Assembly: GCF_003987475.1 (NCBI RefSeq)
Contig: NZ_PIQH01000004.1
Location: forward strand, 62,001-126,000
From: Idiomarina tyrosinivorans
GTDB lineage: Bacteria > Pseudomonadota > Gammaproteobacteria > Enterobacterales > Alteromonadaceae
Length of the DNA stretch: 64,000 bases
Direction of reading: 5' to 3'
The translations under genes and the position numbers were made by a program. Shown in pieces: positions 38,774 to 46,686 of the stretch. The notes beneath the pieces were generated by a model that worked only from the letters and a program-made list of their open reading frames with translations, did no database searches and had not been told where the DNA came from. Position 1 is the stretch's first letter. The number at the start of each line of letters is the position of its first letter.

Positions 38774-41064
38774 TCCAACGCTTTTCAACCCGCCTTGCAA
38801 TATTGGTTGTTGGTTTACTGGCGACAGCCTTGTTGTTAGCGTTTGTCGGCATTCAATGGGCCACCGATAATCAAGTTGAGCGAACGGTACAGCGTGAGTT
38901 AGATGTCAGTAGTCGGGTTTTTACCGAGTTACTAGATACCCGTGCGTCGCAGTTGCAACAAGCGGCTCAGGTGCTTGCCGATGATTTCGGCTTTCGCCAA
39001 GCGGTGGGCACCGGAGATAAAGAAACGATTATTTCTGCGTTGGTTAATCATGGCGACCGTATTGGTACCGATTTAATGGTTTTACAAGACCCCAGTGGTG
39101 CCGAAATAGCGTCTACTCATGCGGTTAATCACTTGCCCTCACTCACCACCATGGCCGATGCGATGGCGCAAGAAACGACACAACTGGCGGTGATAGAGGG
39201 GCAGGTTTTTCAATTGGTCACGGTGCCCGTTAAAGCGCCTAAATTGATTGCTTGGGCAACCTTAGGGTTTGTGGTTAACGATGCTTTAGCCAGTGAATTG
39301 CAGCGCCTAGCGAATGCCGACATTACGCTCTATTTAAACCAACCGGCAAAGCTCTTTGCTTCGAGTTTAGCTGAGCAACCGCAGCAACAGTTACTACAAC
39401 AATTGCGTCAACAGAGCAGCGTTACAGCGTGGCAGCAACAGCAACAGTTAGCCATAGAACAGCGCCAATTGGTGACCTTGGACAACAACACCATTAATGT
39501 TCTGCTGTCCACCTCCATGGCGAGCGCTAAGGCAGAGTTTTCCAAACTGCGTTGGCAAATAGCGGTAGTCGCAGTGAGTGCGTTGTTGCTTGCCATTGCC
39601 TTAGCAACTTGGATGGCGCGCTCCGTAAGCGAACCTATTCGACGCCTCAGTTACGCCGCTAACCGCTTGCGAGAAGGGGACTACGAACACGCGATTCGGA
39701 GTGAACGCAAGGACGAGTTTGGCGAACTGGCATCGACCTTTGACCAAATGCGAGTCGCCGTTAGCGAACGGGAAAAGCGAATTTCCTATCAAGCCAGTCA
39801 CGATTTACTCACAGACCTGCCAAACAGACGCGAAGTGATTCGTGTTTTGACACCGCGATTAGCCAGCCGACAACCGAGTAGCCTATTGATAGTCAATATT
39901 AACCGCTTCCGCGAGCTGAACGACCGGGTAGGACAGAAAATTGGCGACCAACTACTGGTGTTGGTGGCGCAACGAATACAGCACTGGCATAAAGAGCAGC
40001 TCCCGGATCAAGCCTGGCTGGCGCGTTTGGGCGGTGATGAGTTTGTTATTCTGGTGGACAGCGATGACCAAGCACTCGTAGATTCCGCCCTAGAAAACCT
40101 AATGCAACGACTGCAACAACCGTGGTTACTGGACCATACCGATTATGTCATGCAGTTTTCGGCTGGCGCCGTGGCGATACCGAGTGATGGCGATGATATC
40201 GACAGTTTGTTACGCCGAGTGCAAATCAGCCGCCGCATTGCCGTGCAGGAAAAACATCTCTGGCATTGGTACATGCAAGGCGAAGATGAACAGCACATGC
40301 GGCAACTGGCGATTCTACAGCACTTAAAAGATGCCGTTGCCGAACAGCAATTAAACTTGGTGTTGCAGCCGAAGGTGGATTGTGTGAGTGGACGCGCGGT
40401 TGGCGCGGAAGCGTTATTGCGCTGGCATCATCCCGTGTTGGGGCACGTACGACCCGATGAGTTTATTCCGTTAGCGGAGCAGTCGGGAGAAATTGGACGC
40501 TTAACCCGGTGGGTGATCGTTGAAGCATTCTCGGTGCTAAATAAAGCCGAAAATGCGGGGATAGATATGAAGTTGTCGGTGAACCTCTCAACCGTGGATT
40601 TGCTCAGCGACACCTTACCGAAATTGCTTTCCGATTATGTTGATCAGTTTTCCGCTAACCCATCCAGTTTAATGCTGGAAATTACCGAAAGCGCGGTTAT
40701 GCAAGATCCAGAAAATGCCATCGAGCGTTTACAGCAATTAAAGCAGCGGGGCTTTATGGTCTCAATTGATGACTATGGCACCGGTGAATCGTCACTGGCA
40801 CAATTAAAACGCCTGCCAGTCGATGAGCTGAAAATCGATCGCTCCTTTGTACAACACTTGCCTAATGACGAACGCGACCAAATTATTGTCCGCTCAACCA
40901 TTCAGTTGGCCCGCGAGTTGGGGCTGAAGACCGTTGCTGAAGGAGTGGAAGATGACGCCAGTTGGCAACTGCTGCAATCAATGGCGTGTGCAGAGTTGCA
41001 AGGCTATTACTTTAGTAAACCGTTACCGATAGAGGAATTTTTCGCATGGTATCAAAGTCATTAA
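38770..41064 (+). CDS. Membrane GGDEF-EAL protein (c-di-GMP turnover)
   Basis: A 764-residue inner-membrane signalling protein. Helix 1 (about 8-30), a periplasmic sensor region (about 31-255), helix 2 (about 258-280), HAMP (about 280-335), GGDEF and EAL domains in order. GGDEF at 421-425 is intact, but the first metal-binding aspartate of the family is Asn376 (VNINRF in place of the usual LDIDRF), and no RxxD inhibitory site precedes GGDEF. The EAL domain looks complete: EALLRW (547-552), the metal ligands in LEITES, DDYGTGESS, the lysine in ELKIDRSF, and AEGVED. I infer an active phosphodiesterase with a non-catalytic, possibly GTP-sensing GGDEF. It overlaps its neighbours by 4 and 19 bp, so translation is coupled with the cupredoxin and DUF3034 genes. 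Confidence 0.93.
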   Translation: MIQRFSTRLAILVVGLLATALLLAFVGIQWATDNQVERTVQRELDVSSRVFTELLDTRASQLQQAAQVLADDFGFRQAVGTGDKETIISALVNHGDRIGTDLMVLQDPSGAEIASTHAVNHLPSLTTMADAMAQETTQLAVIEGQVFQLVTVPVKAPKLIAWATLGFVVNDALASELQRLANADITLYLNQPAKLFASSLAEQPQQQLLQQLRQQSSVTAWQQQQQLAIEQRQLVTLDNNTINVLLSTSMASAKAEFSKLRWQIAVVAVSALLLAIALATWMARSVSEPIRRLSYAANRLREGDYEHAIRSERKDEFGELASTFDQMRVAVSEREKRISYQASHDLLTDLPNRREVIRVLTPRLASRQPSSLLIVNINRFRELNDRVGQKIGDQLLVLVAQRIQHWHKEQLPDQAWLARLGGDEFVILVDSDDQALVDSALENLMQRLQQPWLLDHTDYVMQFSAGAVAIPSDGDDIDSLLRRVQISRRIAVQEKHLWHWYMQGEDEQHMRQLAILQHLKDAVAEQQLNLVLQPKVDCVSGRAVGAEALLRWHHPVLGHVRPDEFIPLAEQSGEIGRLTRWVIVEAFSVLNKAENAGIDMKLSVNLSTVDLLSDTLPKLLSDYVDQFSANPSSLMLEITESAVMQDPENAIERLQQLKQRGFMVSIDDYGTGESSLAQLKRLPVDELKIDRSFVQHLPNDERDQIIVRSTIQLARELGLKTVAEGVEDDASWQLLQSMACAELQGYYFSKPLPIEEFFAWYQSH

Positions 41065-41891
41065 AGCTGGTTGCCGCAGTGATACTCAGTTGCACTAGCG
41101 CCACTGTAGCCGCTAACGACGGCACGCGTTTGCTCGCAACCGGCGGCGCCACAAGCATAGAAGGAAGCGCTGGCGGCGGTATTGTGCCGTGGGCAACCTT
41201 ATCGAGTTACGCCGGAGAGAGCCAGGTAGGCGCTACTGCAGCATTGTCAGAAGTGAGTGTCGACGACTTTCGACTCAGCGTCGCCGCCGCATCAGTGAAC
41301 TTTTATAACCGCTTAGAAGTCTCCTACGCCAAACAGACGTTCGATTTGAGTACCATTGGCGGAGAGTTAAAACAGAATATTGTCGGCGTAAAAGCGCGCC
41401 TTTACGGTGACCTTGTTTATGGAGATTGGCCGCAGCTCAGTGCCGGGATACAGCACAAGACCAACCAAACCTTTGCGTTGCCAAATGCGGTTGGCGCAAA
41501 AGACGATAGCGGTACCGATTATTATATCAGTGCCGCTAAAGCCTGGTTAGATGGCTTTGGCCATCGCACCTGGGTTGCAAACCTGACAGTGCGTAATACC
41601 AAAGCCAATCAGTTAGGCTTGCTGGGTTTCGGTGGTGACCAACAAGATCGACGTTGGCAATTGGAAGGCTCCGTTGCGGCTTTTATTAATCGCTATTGGG
41701 CCGTTGGTGTAGAATATCGGCAAAAACCCAGTAACCTCAGTTTCGCCCGCGAAGACGATTGGAAAGACCTATTTGTCGGTTATTTCCCCAATCGCTCACT
41801 AGCCATTGTGGCTGCCTATACCGATCTCGGCTCTATCGCCGGATTAGATAACCAGCATGGCTGGTACCTCTCTTTACAAGCCAGTTTTTAA
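41046..41891 (+). CDS. DUF3034 family outer-membrane-type protein
   Basis: A 281-residue exported protein. The signal peptide is about 1-22 (ending TVAAN). The mature N-terminus LLATGGATSIEGSAGGGIVPWATLSSY is the recognisable DUF3034 opening (quoted in part: GGATSIEGSAGGGIVPWA). Alternating hydrophobic beta strands follow, and the protein ends in Phe (LSLQASF), the usual outer-membrane beta-barrel end. Function is unknown. The start overlaps the GGDEF-EAL gene by 19 bp, and the globin gene begins 11 bp after its stop. I infer an outer-membrane pore or sensor partner for the cluster. Confidence 0.8.
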   Translation: MVSKSLKLVAAVILSCTSATVAANDGTRLLATGGATSIEGSAGGGIVPWATLSSYAGESQVGATAALSEVSVDDFRLSVAAASVNFYNRLEVSYAKQTFDLSTIGGELKQNIVGVKARLYGDLVYGDWPQLSAGIQHKTNQTFALPNAVGAKDDSGTDYYISAAKAWLDGFGHRTWVANLTVRNTKANQLGLLGFGGDQQDRRWQLEGSVAAFINRYWAVGVEYRQKPSNLSFAREDDWKDLFVGYFPNRSLAIVAAYTDLGSIAGLDNQHGWYLSLQASF

Positions 41892-41902
41892 CGGAGAACA
41901 GC

Positions 41903-42316
41903 ATGAAAAGCATTATTGTCGCACTCGCATTGCTATTTAGTGTCACCGCTGGCGCCGCGCAACAATCATTGTATCAACAGTTCGGTGGCAAACAGGGCAT
42001 CGCCGACATTACCGAAGAAATGCTATTCCAAGTGGGCGGTGATGAACGCATCGCACACCATTTTGAAGACGTCGATATCGTTCGCTTACATCGCTTACTC
42101 ACCGAACAGATTTGCCAAGTTGTTGGCGGACCCTGCGAATACACTGGCGATACCATGAAAGCCTCACACCGCAATCTCGGTATTAGTACCGGTGACTTTA
42201 ACGTATTGGTCGAGCACCTAATCCGTGCCATGGAAAAATTCGACATACCCACCAGTGCACAAAACCAACTGCTCGCCAAACTCGCCGCCATGCACAACGA
42301 CGTTGTCGAAGAATAG
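41903..42316 (+). CDS. Exported group I truncated haemoglobin
   Basis: A 137-residue protein. Residues 1-19 form a signal peptide (MKSIIVALALLFSVTAGAA), followed by a truncated globin fold beginning SLYQQFGGKQGI. The proximal haem ligand is His89 in MKASHRNLGIS, and the glycine motifs of the 2-on-2 fold are in place. A pair of cysteines (ICQVVGGPC) could form a disulfide, consistent with the periplasm. GGAG precedes the ATG. Truncated globins bind O2 or NO; an exported one next to a cupredoxin and a c-di-GMP enzyme suggests sensing or scavenging of a diatomic gas in the envelope. It is the last gene of the cluster. Confidence 0.9.
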   Translation: MKSIIVALALLFSVTAGAAQQSLYQQFGGKQGIADITEEMLFQVGGDERIAHHFEDVDIVRLHRLLTEQICQVVGGPCEYTGDTMKASHRNLGISTGDFNVLVEHLIRAMEKFDIPTSAQNQLLAKLAAMHNDVVEE

Positions 42317-42383
42317 CCACAGTCTCTGGTTGGCGCCAATTCTTTACTGCGGCGGTAAGCTTGGGCTCGCGGCATCGTCAGGG

Positions 42384-42711
42384 TTGGGGCTGATTGTTCT
42401 CTACCACGGCAATTAGCTTGGGCACGTCGGCATCGTGAGGGGCTGGAGGGCGCTTGGTGTGTAGGCGCTCAGAGGGTCATTGCACGGCACCCCGCCGGTT
42501 CACGAAGCTGGGGAAAAAGCCGCTCAAGCTCATCCATGAGGCGCTTAGTCTCCGGCCGTCCATGGCCGGAGATACTTTTTCTCCAGCTTCGCGCCCCAAC
42601 GTTGTGCATTACATGTGGGAGAGGTCGCGCCTACACCCCAAGCTAAGGGCTACGGAGAAGCGATGCCGATGCAACACCGAGCGCGCCGTGGCAGAGAACA
42701 ATCAACCCCAA
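42384..42711 (+). repeat. Palindromic unit 1
   Basis: A roughly 328-bp imperfect palindrome. Its outer arms 42384-42410 and 42685-42711 are complementary at 25 of 27 positions (the motif TGATTGTTCTCT is inside). Near the centre a 16-bp stem, 42504-42519 with 42575-42590, has one mismatch and includes GAAAAAG / CTTTTTC. It encloses a small hairpin (CTCAT at 42529-42533, ATGAG at 42536-42540) and a 9-bp hairpin (TCTCCGGCC at 42549, GGCCGGAGA at 42564). This gives a cruciform or three-way-junction shape. Confidence 0.8.
42549..42580 (+). terminator. GC hairpin plus T-tract in palindromic unit 1
   Basis: A perfect 9-bp stem (42549-42557 with 42564-42572) with loop GTCCAT is followed by TACTTTTT. 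Read on the plus strand it would terminate transcripts coming from the globin gene, whose stop is 233 bp upstream. No other terminator is seen before it. Confidence 0.5.
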
Positions 42712-42761
42712 GCAGGCTGTCCGAAGCTATTGGATTGCGGCTAATAGATAAAGGCTGATAC

Positions 42762-43067
42762 TTCTTTACTGCGGCTTTCCGCGATGGTGGGCGGCATCGC
42801 TTCTCCGCACCTATTTGGCTCGGGGTGTGGGCGCGTTTTCCTCGATATTGATTAGCGTGTCGTTGGGGCGCGGGGGCTCCGGTAAAAAGCATCTCTGGCC
42901 AGGGAGGGCCAGAGACTGAGCGGCCATGGATGGCTCGAGCGTCTTTTTACCGGAGACACCGTGAACCGACGGGACGCTGAGCACCAATCACCCCAGCGCC
43001 CACACCCCGAGCCTTTCCCCCAACCCTCACGATGCCGCGAGCCCAAGGCTTCGGCCGCAGTAAAGAA
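42762..43067 (-). repeat. Palindromic unit 2 (inverted relative to unit 1)
   Basis: A roughly 306-bp imperfect palindrome. Outer arms TTCTTTACTGCGG (42762-42774) and its complement (43055-43067) match perfectly; an 18-bp perfect pair follows further in (42817-42834 with 42996-43013). The central stem CTCCGGTAAAAAG (42877-42889) pairs perfectly with 42943-42955. It encloses a 9-bp hairpin (42892-42900 with 42907-42915) and a small one (GCCAT 42923-42927, ATGGC 42930-42934). The order of the two inner hairpins is reversed relative to unit 1. Confidence 0.8.
42884..42915 (-). terminator. GC hairpin plus T-tract in palindromic unit 2
   Basis: Read on the minus strand, TCTCTGGCC and GGCCAGAGA form a perfect 9-bp stem, followed by TGCTTTTT. 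It would terminate ychF transcripts, whose stop is about 170 bp upstream on that strand. It mirrors the structure in unit 1. Confidence 0.5.
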
Positions 43068-43084
43068 TTGGCGGGCTTTTAGTG

Positions 43085-44176
43085 TTATACGTTGAAGCGG
43101 AAGTGGATAACGTCGCCGTCTTTGACGATGTACTCTTTGCCTTCTAGTCGCCATTTGCCGGCGTCTTTTGCGCCTTGTTCGCCGTTGTTGTTGATGAAGT
43201 CATCAAAGCCAACGACTTCGGCACGAATGAAGCCTTTTTCGAAATCGGTGTGGATTCGGCCTGCGGCTTGTGGTGCGGTTGAACCGATTCTTACGGTCCA
43301 AGCGCGCACTTCTTTTTCACCGGCGGTGAAATAGGTGTGTAAGGATAGCAATTCGTAGCCGGAACGGATTACGCGGTTTAGACCGGGCTCTTCAAGGCCT
43401 AATTCTTCAAGGAAGACTTCTCGGTCTTCGTCTTCAAGCTCAGCCATTTCAGCTTCAATTGCTGCACAAACTGGCACAACGATCGCGTTCTCTTTGCTTG
43501 CGATGTCGCGAACTTGATCAAGGTACGGGTTATTTTCAAAGCCGTCTTCATTAACGTTCGCAATGTACATTGTTGGCTTTAAGGTCAGCAGGTTAAATGA
43601 GCGAATGGTGGCTTTTTCGTCGCTACTGAGGTTCACTGAACGGGCCATATCACCGTTATCAAGGGCCGGTTTTAGCTTCTCTAAAACGGCAATTTCTGCT
43701 TTTGCCTGCGCGTCGCCGCCTTTGGCGCGTTTACCTAGGCGGTGCAAGGCTTTATCGACGGTATCTAAGTCTGCAAGAGCTAGTTCGGTGTTAATGGTGT
43801 CGATGTCGTCAGCGGGGTTAACGCCGCCTGCTACGTGAACAATGTTGTCGTTTTCGAAACAGCGAACAACATGACCGATAGCGTCGGTTTCACGGATATT
43901 GGCAAGGAATTGGTTACCTAGGCCTTCGCCCTGTGAGGCACCTTTGACTAGGCCGGCTATGTCGACAAATTCCATCGTCGTTGGAATAACTCGCTGTGGG
44001 TTCACGATGCTCGCTAACTGGTTGAGGCGAGTGTCTGGGACGGGTACCACGCCAGTATTCGGCTCAATGGTACAAAACGGAAAGTTTGCTGCTTCAATGC
44101 CTGCCTTAGTTAGGGCATTGAACAAAGTCGATTTTCCGACGTTGGGTAAACCAACGATTCCGCATTTAAAACCCAT
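43085..44176 (-). CDS. ychF: Redox-regulated ATPase YchF (OBG family)
   Basis: A 363-residue P-loop ATPase of the OBG GTPase family that prefers ATP and binds ribosomes. G1 [15 protein letters not shown] is at residues 8-22, G3 in [17 protein letters not shown], and the altered specificity motif NVNE at about 205 explains ATP use. A coiled-coil region and a C-terminal TGS domain ([15 protein letters not shown], end FRFNV) complete it. It starts 11 bp after pth and points into the palindrome block. Confidence 0.98.
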   Translation of the reverse strand: MGFKCGIVGLPNVGKSTLFNALTKAGIEAANFPFCTIEPNTGVVPVPDTRLNQLASIVNPQRVIPTTMEFVDIAGLVKGASQGEGLGNQFLANIRETDAIGHVVRCFENDNIVHVAGGVNPADDIDTINTELALADLDTVDKALHRLGKRAKGGDAQAKAEIAVLEKLKPALDNGDMARSVNLSSDEKATIRSFNLLTLKPTMYIANVNEDGFENNPYLDQVRDIASKENAIVVPVCAAIEAEMAELEDEDREVFLEELGLEEPGLNRVIRSGYELLSLHTYFTAGEKEVRAWTVRIGSTAPQAAGRIHTDFEKGFIRAEVVGFDDFINNNGEQGAKDAGKWRLEGKEYIVKDGDVIHFRFNV

Positions 44177-44187
44177 GATGTGAACCC

Positions 44188-44778
44188 TTATTTGGTACTT
44201 TTAAAACTGTGTAAAAGCTGCTGCGCAGCTCGTAAATCTTGCTCTATTAACACATCGACGGCATCGCAGGATGCATCAATGGTGTCTTGAATTCTTTGGC
44301 GTTCGCTTAACGGTGGTTTGCCGAGAACGAACCCGGTTACTTTGGCTCTATCGCCTGGGTGGCCAATGCCGATTCGTAATCGGAGAAAATCGGCCGTGCC
44401 CAATTTAGCATGAATATCTTTGATGCCATTGTGGCCGCCCGAACCTCCGCCTTTTTTAAATTTCGCAACCCCAGGCGGCAAGTCTAGCTCGTCATAAGCG
44501 ACCAGAATTTGCTCGGGTTCGATTTTGTAAAAATTGGCGAGGGCAGCGACAGACTGGCCGCTTTTATTCATGAAGGTTTGCGGCATAATTACCCGCAGGT
44601 CGGTGGTTCCACGTTGCCAACGCCCCTCTAAACCCCAAAATTTATTATTGGGTGTTAGCGAAATAGCGTGGCGGCGGCAGAACTGATCAACCAACCAAAA
44701 ACCCGCATTATGGCGAGTATCTAAATACTCGGGGCCTGGATTACCCAGGCCCACGAGCAGACGTAAGGGCTTTTCCAT
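44188..44778 (-). CDS. pth: Peptidyl-tRNA hydrolase
   Basis: A 196-residue cytoplasmic esterase that frees tRNA from peptidyl-tRNA dropped by ribosomes. [20 protein letters not shown] holds the catalytic His23 (motif quoted at the 20-residue limit). The conserved [18 protein letters not shown] and [13 protein letters not shown] follow. It is 18 bp after rplY and 11 bp before ychF. Confidence 0.98.
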   Translation of the reverse strand: MEKPLRLLVGLGNPGPEYLDTRHNAGFWLVDQFCRRHAISLTPNNKFWGLEGRWQRGTTDLRVIMPQTFMNKSGQSVAALANFYKIEPEQILVAYDELDLPPGVAKFKKGGGSGGHNGIKDIHAKLGTADFLRLRIGIGHPGDRAKVTGFVLGKPPLSERQRIQDTIDASCDAVDVLIEQDLRAAQQLLHSFKSTK

Positions 44779-44796
44779 AGTGCTAGGAAAGCGCGC

Positions 44797-45462
44797 TTAT
44801 TCTTCGTCTTTCTTTTCTTCTTCCGCTGGAGCTTCTGCTTCTGCAGATTCTTCAGCTTCAGGTTCTTCTTCTTTCTCAACGCGTGGTGCAGTGACTGATA
44901 CAACCGCTTGGTCGTGGTCTTCACCTTTGGTCAATTCAACCAACTCAACGCCATTTGGCAAGTTCAAGTCAGTTAAGTGAACCGTGTCACCTACTGCAAG
45001 GCTTGCTACGTCAACTTCCAGGTATTCTGGTAAGTCTTTCGGTAAGCAAGTGATTTCAACGTCGTTGACGTGGTGAACAATCACACCGCCTTCGTCTTTC
45101 ACGCCTTTTGCAGTTGCTTCATTGATGAAGTGCAATGGAATGTGAGTATGAAGTTTGTGGCCTGCTTCAACACGTTGGAAGTCCAAGTGAGTCAGCTTTG
45201 GCTTGTACGGGTGACGTTGCATATCCTTAAGGATTGCTTGGTGTTTTTTACCGTCAATTTCCAGCGTTAAAATGTGTGAGTAGAACGCTTCGTAGTCAGC
45301 CATGTTGTTCACTTTGTTGTGATCAACAGTCAATGCTACTGGCGCTTTATCGCCACCGTAAAGGATTGCTGGAACTTTATCCTGATGACGTAGGCGGCGG
45401 CTCGCACCTTTCCCCATGTCTTCACGGATTTCAGCTTTAATATTGAAATCTAGTTTAGCCAT
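44797..45462 (-). CDS. rplY: 50S ribosomal protein L25/general stress protein Ctc
   Basis: A 221-residue L25 of the long (TL5/Ctc) type: an N-terminal 5S rRNA-binding domain (about 1-92, with [21 protein letters not shown] and [21 protein letters not shown]) and a C-terminal beta domain (about 95-185). The last 35 residues are a Glu/Ala-rich acidic tail. E. coli L25 has only the first domain. I start at ATG 45462 ([15 protein letters not shown]); a GTG/ATG seven codons upstream has no support. It lies between prs and pth, as in many gammaproteobacteria. Confidence 0.96.
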   Translation of the reverse strand: MAKLDFNIKAEIREDMGKGASRRLRHQDKVPAILYGGDKAPVALTVDHNKVNNMADYEAFYSHILTLEIDGKKHQAILKDMQRHPYKPKLTHLDFQRVEAGHKLHTHIPLHFINEATAKGVKDEGGVIVHHVNDVEITCLPKDLPEYLEVDVASLAVGDTVHLTDLNLPNGVELVELTKGEDHDQAVVSVTAPRVEKEEEPEAEESAEAEAPAEEEKKDEE

Positions 45463-45549
45463 AATTAAGACTCTCAAAGTCAAAAGTAATTAAAGTGTGA
45501 TTGTTCGCGACCAAACAACCACTCGGACCCCATTTTTTAGGGGCGCGGA

Positions 45550-45578
45550 ATGTTAGCATTAGTGGGGGCGGAAAACAA
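45550..45578 (-). promoter_or_regulatory. Candidate sigma-70 promoter for rplY
   Basis: On the minus strand TTGTTT (45578-45573) and TAACAT (45555-45550) are spaced 17 bp, about 85 bp before the rplY start and after the likely end of the prs transcript. Confidence 0.45.
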
Positions 45579-45601
45579 CGCTAAATGTTAGCGAAAGGGT
45601 A

Positions 45602-45630
45602 CCGGCGAACCCGCTGAACAGGCTCGCCGG
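45602..45630 (-). terminator. Hairpin downstream of prs
   Basis: CCGGCGA (45602-45608) and TCGCCGG (45624-45630) form a 7-bp GC stem with a 15-nt loop, 32 bp after the prs stop. The T-tract that should follow on the minus strand is poor (ACCCTTTCG), so it may be only a weak or Rho-assisted terminator. Confidence 0.4.
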
Positions 45631-45661
45631 GGTAGAGTAGAAAGCGCGATGGTTAATCGGC

Positions 45662-46609
45662 TTAGTATTCGAACATTGCGGAGATAGATTCTTCGTTGCT
45701 GACTCGGCGTAATGCTTCAGAGAGCATACCACTGAGTGTTAACTGGGTAACTTTGCCGGTTGCTTGCATTGCCTCACTGAGCGGGATGCTGTCGGTAACA
45801 ATCACTTCATCAATTTCGGAATTTTTGATGTTGTCTACCGCGCTGCCGGAGAATACCGGGTGAGTGGCGTAGGCAAAGACCCGTTTAGCACCGTTTTGCT
45901 TCAGCGCTTCTGCGGCTTTGCACAGTGTGCCTCCAGTATCGATCATATCGTCGACGATGATACAATCGCGACCTTCAATATCACCGATAATATGCATAAC
46001 TTGTGAAACATTGGCCGACGGACGGCGTTTATCAATGATCGCCAAATCGGTGTCGTTGAGGAGCTTGGCAACGGCCCGTGCACGGACAACGCCACCAATG
46101 TCAGGAGACACGACGACAGGGCGCTCAAATGGTTGCTTACTCATGTGTTCAAGCAACACTGGGCTACCAAATACGTTATCTACCGGGACGTCGAAGAAGC
46201 CTTGGATTTGCTCTGCATGCAGATCCACAGTCAGGACGCGGTCAACACCTACGCTGGACAAGAAGTCGGCAACCACTTTCGCTGTGATTGGTACCCGCGC
46301 TGAACGCACGCGGCGGTCTTGTCGGGCATAGCCGAAGTACGGCATGACGGCGGTAATACGGCCAGCAGAAGCGCGACGTAATGCGTCAACCATGACGATC
46401 AGCTCCATCAGGTTATCGTTTGTCGGAGCACACGTTGATTGAACAATAAACACATCTGCACCGCGAACATTTTCGTTGATCTGAACGCTGATTTCACCAT
46501 CGCTAAAGCGTCCAACCTCGGACTCTCCAACTTTAATATACAAACGATCGGCAATCTTTCGGGCAAGCTCTGGTGTGGCATTACCAGCAAAAAGCTTCAT
46601 GTCAGGCAC
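45662..46609 (-). CDS. prs: Ribose-phosphate pyrophosphokinase
   Basis: A 315-residue cytoplasmic enzyme that makes PRPP from ribose-5-phosphate and ATP for nucleotide, NAD, His and Trp synthesis. Visible sites are [31 protein letters not shown] and the PRPP loop [12 protein letters not shown] place the start at GTG 46609-46607 ([15 protein letters not shown]): GAGG lies 6 bases upstream, and the length and N-terminus then equal E. coli Prs. An ATG three codons later and a distant upstream ATG are less likely. It follows ispE on the same strand. Confidence 0.97.
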   Translation of the reverse strand: MPDMKLFAGNATPELARKIADRLYIKVGESEVGRFSDGEISVQINENVRGADVFIVQSTCAPTNDNLMELIVMVDALRRASAGRITAVMPYFGYARQDRRVRSARVPITAKVVADFLSSVGVDRVLTVDLHAEQIQGFFDVPVDNVFGSPVLLEHMSKQPFERPVVVSPDIGGVVRARAVAKLLNDTDLAIIDKRRPSANVSQVMHIIGDIEGRDCIIVDDMIDTGGTLCKAAEALKQNGAKRVFAYATHPVFSGSAVDNIKNSEIDEVIVTDSIPLSEAMQATGKVTQLTLSGMLSEALRRVSNEESISAMFEY

Positions 46610-46686
46610 ACGCAACCTCGACTTATTTTGGTAGTGGGTTAAAGAAGTTATAGCGCAGCTACACACTAACTGCTAACACGACTGCA

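Larger units (their letters stand above)
42335..43072. repeat. 738-bp gene-free block: two large palindromes in inverted orientation
   Basis: The block fills the gap between two convergent genes, starting 18 bp after the globin stop and ending 12 bp before the ychF stop. Its ends are an inverted repeat: 42335-42389 against 43018-43072, about 50 of 55 positions complementary, including two perfect 19-bp stretches (GCCAATTCTTTACTGCGGC at 42335 and CTTGGGCTCGCGGCATCGT at 42360). Inside are two palindromic units, 42384-42711 and 42762-43067, which are diverged inverted copies of each other. For example the 15-mer at 42653-42667 is the exact reverse complement of 42793-42807. No credible protein-coding frame is present. 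It resembles a MITE-like or BIME-like mobile palindrome. Confidence 0.85.

Noticed and set aside
42454-42892. Open frames on both strands (for example 42454-42744 + and 42650-42892 -) within the palindrome block
   Set aside because: They run through the palindrome arms, show no recognisable protein features, lack ribosome sites, and the same sequence gives frames on both strands because it is self-complementary.
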